Shown here: positions 1 to 7,169 of the stretch, piece by piece
Position numbering within the stretch: the first letter of the stretch is position 1
Layout of the letters: every line of letters starts with the position of its first letter
Assembly: GCF_014873145.1 (NCBI RefSeq)
Contig: NZ_JADBEK010000001.1
Location: forward strand, 10,230,001 to 10,294,000
Reading direction: 5' to 3'
DNA length: 64,000 bases
From: Nonomuraea angiospora
GTDB lineage: Bacteria; Actinomycetota; Actinomycetes; Streptosporangiales; Streptosporangiaceae
Made by a program: the position numbers and the translations under genes
Notes under the pieces: model-generated
The model's input: only the letters and a program-made list of their open reading frames with translations
What the model was told of the DNA's origin: nothing
The model's database searches: none

Positions 1-62
1 GCGGCGCAGCCCCCGATCACTCTGACTCATAGCTCCTCATCGGATTTCAGGCCCAAAGATGG

Positions 63-90
63 GCAGGGTCGAACAAGGCGTTCGCCCTGC
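63..90 (-). terminator. Intrinsic terminator of the sugar ABC operon
   Basis: An inverted repeat lies just beyond the stop codon of the last permease gene. Positions 63-68 and 70-74 pair with 80-90, giving 11 base pairs with one bulged T at 69 and a 5-nt loop (75-79). On the minus strand a short T-containing run (CTTT) follows. This is seen directly; the role as terminator is inferred. Confidence 0.6.
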
Positions 91-95
91 GGATG

Positions 96-950
96 TCAGC
101 CCTTCACGGCCCCGGCGACCAGGCCGGAGACCATGCGGCGTTGTACGAGAAGGAAGAAGATGACGACCGGGATGGTCATCATCGTGGAGCTGGCCATGAT
201 GGCGCCCCAGTCGGTGCCCTTCTGCCCGAAGAAGTACTGCAGGGCGACGGGCATCGTGTATTTCGTCGGGTCGTTGATCAGGTACAGCGCCATGATCAGC
301 TCGTTCCAAGCGGTGATGAACGAGAAGATGCTGGTCGCGACCAGCCCCGGGGCCACCAGCGGGAAGAGCACCTTCCAGAAGGTGGTGAACCGGCTCGCGC
401 CGTCGATCCAGGCCGCCTCCTCCAGCGACTTGGGCACGGCGGCCACGAACGTGCGCAGCATCCAGATCCCGAACGGCAGCGTCAGCGCGACCTGCGTGAC
501 GATCAGGCCGAGCAGTTGGTCGTACAGGCCCAGCCGCTTGACGCCGAGGAACAGCGGGATGAGCAGCGCCTCGGCCGGGATCATCTGCGCGACGAGCAGC
601 AGGGCCAGGAACGGCGTGCGTCCCTTGAACCGGAACCGGGCCACGGCGGTGGCCGACAGCAGCGCGAAGACCGCGCCGATCAGGACCGTGCCGAGCGCGA
701 CGATGGCGCTGTTGCGCATGTAGAGCCAGATCGAGTGCCCGGCCACGCCGTCGGTGAGCACCCGCGTGACGTGCTCGAAGGTGAAGTGCGTGGGGAACGG
801 GATGAAGTCGGTGGTGAAGATCTGGTCGTTCGCCTTGAAGCCGGTGGAGACCATCCAGTAGACGGGGAAGACGGCGACCAGGAAGACCAGCACGCCTGCC
901 GCGTTGAGCGCGGTCTTGCCCAGGCGCCTGCGGGCCAGCGGGCTCTTCAC
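96..950 (-). CDS. Sugar ABC transporter permease, MalG type
   Basis: Inner-membrane permease subunit of a carbohydrate uptake ABC transporter (CUT1 type), about 284 residues, the normal size for MalG-like proteins. It starts with a hydrophobic segment (VLVFLVAVFPVYWMVSTGF) followed by a periplasmic-type stretch with FEHV and several more membrane segments. The EAA loop that docks on the ATPase is visible as EEAAWIDGASRFTTFWKVLFP. The GTG start at 950 overlaps the TGA of the upstream permease by 4 bp, so the two are translationally coupled. No ATPase gene is present in the operon; a shared MsiK-type ATPase encoded elsewhere is usual for such systems in actinomycetes. Substrate unknown. Confidence 0.9.
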   Translation of the reverse strand: MKSPLARRRLGKTALNAAGVLVFLVAVFPVYWMVSTGFKANDQIFTTDFIPFPTHFTFEHVTRVLTDGVAGHSIWLYMRNSAIVALGTVLIGAVFALLSATAVARFRFKGRTPFLALLLVAQMIPAEALLIPLFLGVKRLGLYDQLLGLIVTQVALTLPFGIWMLRTFVAAVPKSLEEAAWIDGASRFTTFWKVLFPLVAPGLVATSIFSFITAWNELIMALYLINDPTKYTMPVALQYFFGQKGTDWGAIMASSTMMTIPVVIFFLLVQRRMVSGLVAGAVKG

Positions 951-1954
951 AGCTCCTCCTGCTTGAACATCTGGCGGATGTAGGCCGCGGTGACGATGAG
1001 CAGGATCACGGTCAGCACCACCGCGATGGCCGCGCCCGATCCCATCTTCGGCGGGGCCTTGAAGGCCTCGGTCACCGCGTACATCGACAGGTTGTACGCC
1101 TCCCGGTTGGTGGTGCCGGCCAGCACGTACAGCTGGGCGAAGACCTTGAAGTCCCAGATGATCGAGAGCACGGTCAGCACCGCGAACACCGGCTTGAGCA
1201 GCGGGAAGGTGATCTTCCTGAACGTGCGCCAGGCGCCGGAGCCGTCCACCTTGGCCGCCTCGTACAGCTCGGCCGGGATGCCCTTGAGGCCGGCCAGCAC
1301 CGAGACGGCGATGAACGGGAAGCCCGCCCAGACGACGCAGACCGTCAGCGCCATGTAGATGGACCAGGCGTCGTTGAGCCACGGCACGCCGGACCAGTTC
1401 GCCCTGCCGAACAGCGCGTTGGAGAGCCCGTCGGGCAGCAGGTTGAGCGCCCAGTTGACGATGCCGGCCTCGGCGTCGAACAGCGAGCGCCAGATCATGC
1501 CCTGCGCCACCGGCGGCACCGCCCAGGCGAACATGATGCCGATGATGACGAACAACGACATCTTCTTGCCGAGCCGGTGCAGCAGGACGCCGACGGCGGT
1601 GCCGAGGATCAGCGTGAGCGGCACGGCGATCGCCGCGAACACCACCGTGTTGCGCAGCGAGGACCAGAAGATGTCGTTCTCGAAGACCTTGGTGAAGTTC
1701 TCGAGCCCGACCCAGGTGGCCGGCTTCTTGCCCGAGATCTGGACGAGTCCCACCTTCTGGAAGGAGATGATCACCATCTGGATCAGCGGCCACAGCAGCA
1801 GCGCGCCGATGACCAGCAGCCCCGGGATCAGCAGGACGTAGGGGATCGACCAGGCGGGCAGCCCGCTGGCCCGCGGTGGCCGGTGTGAGCGGCGCCGTCC
1901 CGGGGTGGAGGCGCGGCCTCCACCCCGGGGGGCGAGCGTTGACGTGTTCGTCAT
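947..1954 (-). CDS. Sugar ABC transporter permease, MalF type
   Basis: First permease of the sugar importer, 335 residues. After a basic, proline-rich cytoplasmic N-terminus of about 30 residues come the first membrane helix (IPYVLLIPGLLVIGALLLWP) and at least five others. The EAA motif reads YEAAKVDGSGAWRTFRKITFP, near residue 230. The gene begins 5 bp after the binding-protein stop codon and ends in a 4-bp overlap with the next permease, a standard binding protein-F-G order. It forms a heterodimeric membrane channel with the product of 96-950. Confidence 0.9.
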   Translation of the reverse strand: MTNTSTLAPRGGGRASTPGRRRSHRPPRASGLPAWSIPYVLLIPGLLVIGALLLWPLIQMVIISFQKVGLVQISGKKPATWVGLENFTKVFENDIFWSSLRNTVVFAAIAVPLTLILGTAVGVLLHRLGKKMSLFVIIGIMFAWAVPPVAQGMIWRSLFDAEAGIVNWALNLLPDGLSNALFGRANWSGVPWLNDAWSIYMALTVCVVWAGFPFIAVSVLAGLKGIPAELYEAAKVDGSGAWRTFRKITFPLLKPVFAVLTVLSIIWDFKVFAQLYVLAGTTNREAYNLSMYAVTEAFKAPPKMGSGAAIAVVLTVILLIVTAAYIRQMFKQEEL

Positions 1955-1959
1955 AGGTC

Positions 1960-3285
1960 TCAGGAGGCGTTGAGGATGTCTTCGAGTTCCTTGTTGGCCG
2001 CGGCCAGCGCGTCATCCGCGCTCGCCTTGCCCTCGATGACCTTGCGGGCCGCGTTCTGCAGCACCGCCTTGGTCTCGTTGGCCTCCGTCCACTGCGGGTC
2101 GGCGGGGAAGGCCTTGGCCTTGGCGAAGGCGGCGGCGAACGGCGCCTGTGCCGGGTCGCTGGACAGCGCGGCGAGGGCCTCGGGGTAGACGGGGAGCAGG
2201 CCGCCGTCGGTGGCGTACTTGACGCCCCACTGCTTGTTGGAGGCCAGCTTCACGAACTCCTTGGCCGCGTCCTTCTCCTTCGCGGAGCCCCACACGGCGA
2301 TGTCGTTGCCGCCGAGGAAGGACTGCGCCTCGCCGCCCGCCTTGGCCGGGAGCGGGAAGAAGGCCAGCTTGTCGCCCTTGAGCTTGCCCTTGCTGTCCTC
2401 CGCGATCCCCGGCAGGTCCCACGACGCGGTGAGGTACATGCCGACCTTGTTGTTGGCGAAGCGGGTGCGGATCTCGGTGGTGTTCTGGTTGAGGCGCGAC
2501 TTGCTGGACAGGCCGCCGGTCACCAGGCCGGTGTACTGGGCGAAGCCCTCCTTGAAGCCGGGGTCGGTGAGCTTGCCGACCCACTTGTCGCCCTCCTTGA
2601 CGGCGTAGTCGCCGCCGGCGGTCCAGGCGAGGGCGCCGAGCAGGTGGTTGGCGTCGGAGCCGCCGTTGAAGGCGAAGCCGTCCACGTCCTTGCCCTTCTT
2701 GGCCTGGATCTTCTTGGCGGCCGCCACGAGCTCGTCCCAGGTCTTGGGGATCTCGATCTTGAGCTCCTTGAACCAGTCGGCGCGGTAGAGCACCGCCCGG
2801 CTGCCGCCGCCCCACGGCACGGCGTACGTCTCGCCGTCGATGGTCTCCAGCCCCATGAGGTTCTTGGGGATCTGGGCCTGGTCACCGCTCGCCACGATGT
2901 CGGTGATCGGCTCCAGGGCCTCCTGGCTCTGCCACAGCGGCACCTGGTCGTTGCCGATCTCCGTCACGTCAGGGCCGGTGCCGCCGGCGGCCGCGGCCGT
3001 GAACTTGTCGTTGACCTGCGGCCAAGGGATCCACTCGACGTTCACCTTGGCGCCGGTCTCCTTCTCGAACTCGGCGACCAGCTCGTCGGTGTACTTCTGG
3101 GCGGCGGGGTTGGTGTCCCCGAGGCGCCAGAACGTCAGCGTCTTGCCGGCGTACTTGGGGCCGCTGCTGGCGGGTGCGGCGGCGCTGGGTGAGGACGAGG
3201 GGGTTTCGCTTGAGCCACAGGCGGCCAGACCCAGAGCCAGCGCGGCCGTGCTGACCGTAGCGGCTGTGATCTTCGCGATCCTCAC
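1960..3285 (-). CDS. Sugar ABC transporter solute-binding lipoprotein
   Basis: Extracellular substrate-binding protein of family 1 (MalE/UgpB-like), 441 residues. The GTG at 3285 is chosen because GGAAGGGAG lies about 9 bp upstream and it gives a proper lipoprotein signal: basic VRIAKIT, a hydrophobic core, then lipobox LAAC. The mature part opens with a Ser/Pro/Ala-rich linker and the typical KTLTFWRLGDTN start, and contains GTGPDVTEIGND, a signature of this family. It would capture an oligosaccharide or sugar and deliver it to the two permeases encoded immediately downstream. First gene of the operon; probably repressed by the divergent ROK protein. The substrate cannot be read from the sequence. 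Confidence 0.92.
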   Translation of the reverse strand: MRIAKITAATVSTAALALGLAACGSSETPSSSPSAAAPASSGPKYAGKTLTFWRLGDTNPAAQKYTDELVAEFEKETGAKVNVEWIPWPQVNDKFTAAAAGGTGPDVTEIGNDQVPLWQSQEALEPITDIVASGDQAQIPKNLMGLETIDGETYAVPWGGGSRAVLYRADWFKELKIEIPKTWDELVAAAKKIQAKKGKDVDGFAFNGGSDANHLLGALAWTAGGDYAVKEGDKWVGKLTDPGFKEGFAQYTGLVTGGLSSKSRLNQNTTEIRTRFANNKVGMYLTASWDLPGIAEDSKGKLKGDKLAFFPLPAKAGGEAQSFLGGNDIAVWGSAKEKDAAKEFVKLASNKQWGVKYATDGGLLPVYPEALAALSSDPAQAPFAAAFAKAKAFPADPQWTEANETKAVLQNAARKVIEGKASADDALAAANKELEDILNAS

Positions 3286-3365
3286 AGGGTTCTCCCTTCC
3301 CGGGTGCCGGCCTACGGTCCGCACCAGGCTGATCGTCAAATGTCGAACAACGCTGCTAAACTAAC

Positions 3366-3386
3366 AAGAAACTTTCTTAAAAGAAA
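3366..3386. promoter_or_regulatory. Candidate ROK operator between sugar operon and regulator
   Basis: The intergenic region has an AT-rich island with two overlapping dyads. AAGAAA-C-TTTCTT at 3366-3378 is a perfect 13-bp palindrome, and TTTCTT-AA-AAGAAA at 3373-3386 reuses its right half. The island lies 37 bp upstream of the regulator ATG and 81 bp upstream of the binding-protein GTG, where a repressor could control both. Sequence symmetry is seen; the binding is inferred. Confidence 0.55.
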
Positions 3387-3422
3387 CGCCCGTTAGCCAT
3401 TCGTGACGAGAGGGGTGCGGTA

Positions 3423-4571
3423 ATGAGTCGAAGCCCGGGAGTCCCCCGGCTGCTGCGCCGGTTGAACGATCGCGCGGCACTCGAACTCCTTCTGGCGGAC
3501 GGCCCGCTCACCCGGGCCGAGCTGGGGGAACGGACCGGGCTCTCCAAGGTAACCGCAGGTCAGCTGCTCGCTCGCCTGGAGGAGCGGGGGCTGGTCGAGG
3601 TCGCGGGGGAGCGTGCCGGGGGCAGGGGGCCGCACGCCGCCCTGTACACCGTCGTTCCCTCCAGCGCGTACGTCGCCGGCCTCGAGGTCCTGCCCGACAG
3701 CCTCAAGGTCGCTGTGGCGGACATCACAGGCAGGGTGGTCGTCGAGATCACGCTCAACCCGTCCGACGGCCGCGACCCGGTCAAGGCGGTCCACGAGGCG
3801 GTGCAGCGCGCCTGCGACACGGCGAACGTCAGCCTGTCGCGGTTGCGCGCGTTCGTCATCGGCACCAGGGGCGTGGTCGACCCGGTCACGGGCGACGTGC
3901 GCTGGTCGTACGACCTGCCGGACTGGCACGTCGGCGTGCTGGCCAGCCTGCGCGAGACGCTCGGCGCGTCCGTCACCATCGAGAACGACGTCAACCTGGT
4001 CGCGCTCGCCGAGCACAAGCACGGCGCGGCCGTCGGCCACGACGACTTCGTGGTGATCTGGGCCGGCGTCGGCCAGGGCCTCGGCGTCATGCTGGGCGGC
4101 CGGCTGCACCGGGGCACCAGCGGGGGAGCGGGCGAGATCGGCTGGCTGCCGGTCCCCGGCGAGCCGCTGCCGTCGGACGTCTCGGAGCCGCAGTCGGGCT
4201 CGTTCCAGCGCCTGGTGGGGCACGACGCGCTGCGCGGTCTGGCCGACCGGCACGGCGTGACCGGCAGGACGGTGCCCGACCTGGTGCGCGCCGGCGACGA
4301 GGGCTACCTGGACGAGCTGGCGGGACGGCTGGCCGTGGGCGCGGCGGCGGTGACCGTCGTGCTCGACCCCGGCCTGATCGTGCTCAGCGGCGACATCGGC
4401 CGGGCGGGCGGCGCGCGGCTGGCCGCCAAGGTGCAGGAGGCGGTGGCCCGCGTCTGCCCCAGCCGGCCGACCGTGGTGACGACCCAGGTGGCGGGCAACC
4501 CCGTGCTGCGCGGGGCGCTGGTGGCCGCTCTGGAGCAGGCCCGGGAGCAGGTCTTCTCCGACACTGTGTGA
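3423..4571 (+). CDS. ROK family transcriptional regulator
   Basis: Sugar-responsive repressor/activator of the ROK (NagC/XylR) family, 382 residues. An N-terminal winged helix-turn-helix covers about residues 15-60 (PLTRAELGERTGLSKVTAGQLL). The ROK sugar-kinase-like domain follows, with the ATP-site-like stretch ENDVNLVALAEH and GGAGEIG. The usual zinc-binding CxCGxxGC motif after GGAGEIGW is missing: the sequence continues LPVPGEPLPSD. Many non-kinase actinobacterial ROK regulators also lack it. The ATG at 3423 follows GAGAGGGG. It is divergent from the sugar importer and is its most likely regulator; it may also read through into the dipeptidase 12 bp downstream. Confidence 0.9.
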   Translation: MSRSPGVPRLLRRLNDRAALELLLADGPLTRAELGERTGLSKVTAGQLLARLEERGLVEVAGERAGGRGPHAALYTVVPSSAYVAGLEVLPDSLKVAVADITGRVVVEITLNPSDGRDPVKAVHEAVQRACDTANVSLSRLRAFVIGTRGVVDPVTGDVRWSYDLPDWHVGVLASLRETLGASVTIENDVNLVALAEHKHGAAVGHDDFVVIWAGVGQGLGVMLGGRLHRGTSGGAGEIGWLPVPGEPLPSDVSEPQSGSFQRLVGHDALRGLADRHGVTGRTVPDLVRAGDEGYLDELAGRLAVGAAAVTVVLDPGLIVLSGDIGRAGGARLAAKVQEAVARVCPSRPTVVTTQVAGNPVLRGALVAALEQAREQVFSDTV

Positions 4572-4583
4572 GAATTTCTGCTC

Positions 4584-5234
4584 ATGTGGCAGTCTCCCAA
4601 CGATGTCGTGCTCATCTCCGACCCCAGGGTGACCGCGCTTCCCGTGCGCGAGTGCGGCGAGCCGCTGGCCGACGTGCGCGGGCGGCTGCGCGTGGACGCG
4701 CGGCTGGCCGACGACGAGGGCGCGTACGCGCACCTGCGCTCCGGCCTGCTCGACCGGCTGGAGCGGGCCGAGCGCTCGCTGCCCGGCGGGTATCACCTGC
4801 TGATCGTGGAGGGCTACCGGCCCATCGCCACGCAGCGGCGGATCTTCGAGACGTACCGGGCAGAACTTCACACCACATTCCCCGAAATTTCCCCCGACGA
4901 GTCATATATCGCGGCGAGTCGGTACGTGTCCCCGGTCGAGGTCGCCCCCCACACCGCCGGCGCCGCCGTGGACCTGACCCTGTGCGACCCCGACGGCGTC
5001 GAGTACGACATGGGCACCCAGGTCAACGACAACCCGGAGCAGAGCGACGGCGCCTGCTATACGGCCGCCCCCAATATCTCCGCCGACGCCCGCGCCCACC
5101 GCAAGCTCCTGGCCGCCGCTCTGGAGCCCGTCGGCCTGGTCAACTACCCCACCGAGTGGTGGCACTGGTCGTACGGCGATCGTTACTGGGCCATGTCCAC
5201 GGGATTTTCCCACGCCCACTACGGGCCCCTCTAA
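4584..5234 (+). CDS. D-alanyl-D-alanine dipeptidase, VanX/DdpX family
   Basis: Zinc dipeptidase expected to hydrolyse D-Ala-D-Ala, 216 residues, the normal size. The family motifs are intact: EGYRP (Arg79 region), the zinc site PHTAGAAVD with His123 and Asp130, and EWWHW with catalytic Glu191 and zinc ligand His194. There is no signal peptide, so it is cytosolic. It lies 12 bp behind the ROK gene and probably shares its transcript. No vanH, vanA or vanRS gene is nearby, so a role in cell-wall dipeptide recycling or as an energy source (DdpX-like) is more likely than glycopeptide resistance. The biochemical class is secure; the physiological role is inferred. Confidence 0.9.
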   Translation: MWQSPNDVVLISDPRVTALPVRECGEPLADVRGRLRVDARLADDEGAYAHLRSGLLDRLERAERSLPGGYHLLIVEGYRPIATQRRIFETYRAELHTTFPEISPDESYIAASRYVSPVEVAPHTAGAAVDLTLCDPDGVEYDMGTQVNDNPEQSDGACYTAAPNISADARAHRKLLAAALEPVGLVNYPTEWWHWSYGDRYWAMSTGFSHAHYGPL

Positions 5235-5278
5235 GCAACCGTTTGCTTGACGGGTTTTCCCCGGGGCGCGCGCCGGGC
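5232..5278 (+). terminator. Dyad and GC-rich hairpin after the dipeptidase gene
   Basis: The dipeptidase stop codon is embedded in AAGCAA-CCGT-TTGCTT (5233-5248), a perfect inverted repeat. About 12 bp later CCCGG and CCGGG (around 5260-5277) flank a GC core. The first is AT-rich enough to be a protein-binding dyad; the pair together could end transcription before the ligase gene. Function inferred. Confidence 0.35.
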
Positions 5279-5321
5279 ACAACCTTCAGTCGGAGGTTTG
5301 GTCTCCCAGCGAGGTGTGGGC

Positions 5322-6407
5322 ATGGTTCCGTTGATCGGGATCGAAGAGGAATACCTCGTAGTCGATCCCCGCACCCGCCACGTGGCTCCCCGAGCGGCCG
5401 ATGTCCTGGCCGCGGCGACGGATGTGCTCGACGTGGTGCAAGAAATCACCCGTTTCCAGGTGGAGGCACGCACGCCGCCCTCCGCCGACCTCAGCGAGCT
5501 CGGCTCGCAACTGCGTAGCGCGCGGCGGGAGGTGGCGGCCGCGGCCCGATCGTGCGGGCTGGCCGTCGTCGCGAGCGGCATCCCCGTGCTGGGGAACGTC
5601 ATGCCGCCGCCGCTCGCCGACGACGATCGCTATCACCAAGGGAGGACGCTCTATCGCGCACTTCATGACGAGATCAGCATCTGCGCCCTGCACGTACACG
5701 TGGACGTGCCCGACGAGGAGCACGCCGTCTACGTCGGCAACCACCTGCGCCCCTGGCTGCCCACGCTGATCGCGCTGGCCGCCAACTCGCCGTTCTTCGT
5801 GGGCCGCGACACCGGCTACGCGTCGTGGCGGGTGATCAGCTGGGGCCGCTGGCCGGTGTCCGGCGCGCCGCCGTACTTCCCGTCGTTCGGCGACTACGAG
5901 CTGGCGGTGCGCGCGCTCACCGACTCGGGCGTGCTGCTCGACGCCAAGACGGTCTACTGGGACGCCCGGCCGTCGTCCCGGCTGCCCACGGTCGAGATCA
6001 GGGTGGCCGACGTGCCGCTCGACGTGAGCGACAGTCTCACCCTGATCGGGCTCATCCGCGCGCTGGTGGTGACCGCGCTGGCCGCGGTGGAGCGGGGTGA
6101 CCGGGGGCTGCCGATCCCGGCGGAGGTGCTGCGCGCCGCCTACTGGCGCGCGGCCCGCTACGGGCTGACGGGCGACAGCATGGACGTGCGGCACGGCACC
6201 CTCGTGCCCGCGCCCGTGATGGCGGGCCGCCTCCTGGAGCATGTACGCAAGGCGCTGGCGGAGGCCGGCGACCTGACGTTCGTCCAGGAGGGGCTGGACC
6301 GCTTGCTGCGCAAGGGCTCGGGAGCCATGCGCCAGCGCCGGGTGCACGCCAGGGGCCACGACCTGGCCGACGTGGTGGACGACCTCATCGAGGCCACCGT
6401 CGCGTAG
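5322..6407 (+). CDS. Carboxylate-amine ligase, YbdK / glutamate-cysteine ligase type 2 family
   Basis: ATP-grasp-like glutamate-cysteine ligase fold enzyme of the YbdK group, about 361 residues. The start PLIGIEEEYLVVDP with its Glu cluster is the family hallmark (Mg-ATP/glutamate site). Further motifs include FQVEARTPP and LHVHVDVPDEE. I chose the ATG at 5322 because GAGGTG lies 7 bp upstream and upstream in-frame starts would add a non-conserved leader. Known members form gamma-glutamyl amide bonds weakly; the true substrate of most is unknown. Mycothiol-producing actinomycetes do not normally make glutathione, so the product here is uncertain. It is convergent with the TauE/GGT operon. Confidence 0.85.
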   Translation: MVPLIGIEEEYLVVDPRTRHVAPRAADVLAAATDVLDVVQEITRFQVEARTPPSADLSELGSQLRSARREVAAAARSCGLAVVASGIPVLGNVMPPPLADDDRYHQGRTLYRALHDEISICALHVHVDVPDEEHAVYVGNHLRPWLPTLIALAANSPFFVGRDTGYASWRVISWGRWPVSGAPPYFPSFGDYELAVRALTDSGVLLDAKTVYWDARPSSRLPTVEIRVADVPLDVSDSLTLIGLIRALVVTALAAVERGDRGLPIPAEVLRAAYWRAARYGLTGDSMDVRHGTLVPAPVMAGRLLEHVRKALAEAGDLTFVQEGLDRLLRKGSGAMRQRRVHARGHDLADVVDDLIEATVA

Positions 6408-6428
6408 CCACGCCGACTGACGCACGGC

Positions 6429-7169
6429 CTAACGCAAGGCAAGCGCCACGGCCACGCCCAGGCCGAACGCGACAACGACGCCGCGCAGAACCTTGGCCGA
6501 CATGAGTCTGGCCAGACGCGTGCCCAGGAACCCGCCGGCCAGGCTGGCCGGCGCTATCACCGCCACGGCCTGCCACTGCACGGGACCGAACAGGGAGAAC
6601 GCCACGACCGACACCGTGCTGATCACCAGCGCGAGCGTGGCCCGCACGGCGTTCACCCGGTGCAGGTTGTCGTGCAGGAACATGCCGAGCACCGTCAGGA
6701 GCAGCACCCCCATGCCGCCGTTGAAGTAGGCGCCGTAACAGCCGCCGAGGAAGACCCCGGCGTACACCAGTTTGCTGGGCGGCCCGTCGGCCTCACCGCC
6801 GAAGAGCCTGCGCAGCCACGGCTGGGCCAGCAGCGCCAGGCTGGCGAAGGCCACCAGCCACGGCACCAGCGACTCGAACAGCCGGCCGGGCGTGAGCAGC
6901 AGCAACGCGCTGCCCACGCCCGCGCCCAGCACGGTCGTGATCGACAACGCCGCCGCCCGGCGCCGCTGGCCGCGCAGCTCGGCCCGGTAGCCGAGCACGC
7001 CGCCCAGATAGCCGGGCCACAGCGCCACCGCGTTGGTCACCGACGCGGTCAGACTCGGATAGCCCAGCGCCAGCAGCGCCGGGAACGAGATGAGCGTCCC
7101 ACCGCCCGCCAGCGCGTTCACCACCCCGGCCAGCAGACCGGCGCCCAGCATGAACAGGAGATCCGTCAT
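6429..7169 (-). CDS. TauE/SafE family sulfite/organosulfonate exporter
   Basis: Integral membrane protein of 246 residues with seven or eight predicted hydrophobic segments. The first carries the family signature GVVNALAGGGTLISFPALLALG, and the mirrored second half carries GAYFNGGMGVLLLTVLG. Family members export sulfite or sulfoacetate, or are uncharacterised anion permeases. It is the last gene of the long minus-strand operon; its ATG overlaps the gamma-glutamyltransferase stop by 4 bp. That coupling suggests it disposes of a sulfur-containing product of the upstream pathway, which is inference. Confidence 0.85.
   Translation of the reverse strand: MTDLLFMLGAGLLAGVVNALAGGGTLISFPALLALGYPSLTASVTNAVALWPGYLGGVLGYRAELRGQRRRAAALSITTVLGAGVGSALLLLTPGRLFESLVPWLVAFASLALLAQPWLRRLFGGEADGPPSKLVYAGVFLGGCYGAYFNGGMGVLLLTVLGMFLHDNLHRVNAVRATLALVISTVSVVAFSLFGPVQWQAVAVIAPASLAGGFLGTRLARLMSAKVLRGVVVAFGLGVAVALALR

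Noticed and set aside
69..85. TCGAAC-AAGGC-GTTCGC resembling an SOS box near the left end
   Set aside because: The spacer is 5 instead of 4 bases, and the element is part of the terminator stem behind the sugar permease gene.
4584..5234. Glycopeptide-resistance (van) cluster
   Set aside because: Only the VanX-type gene is present; there is no vanH, vanA-type ligase or VanRS pair within the window.
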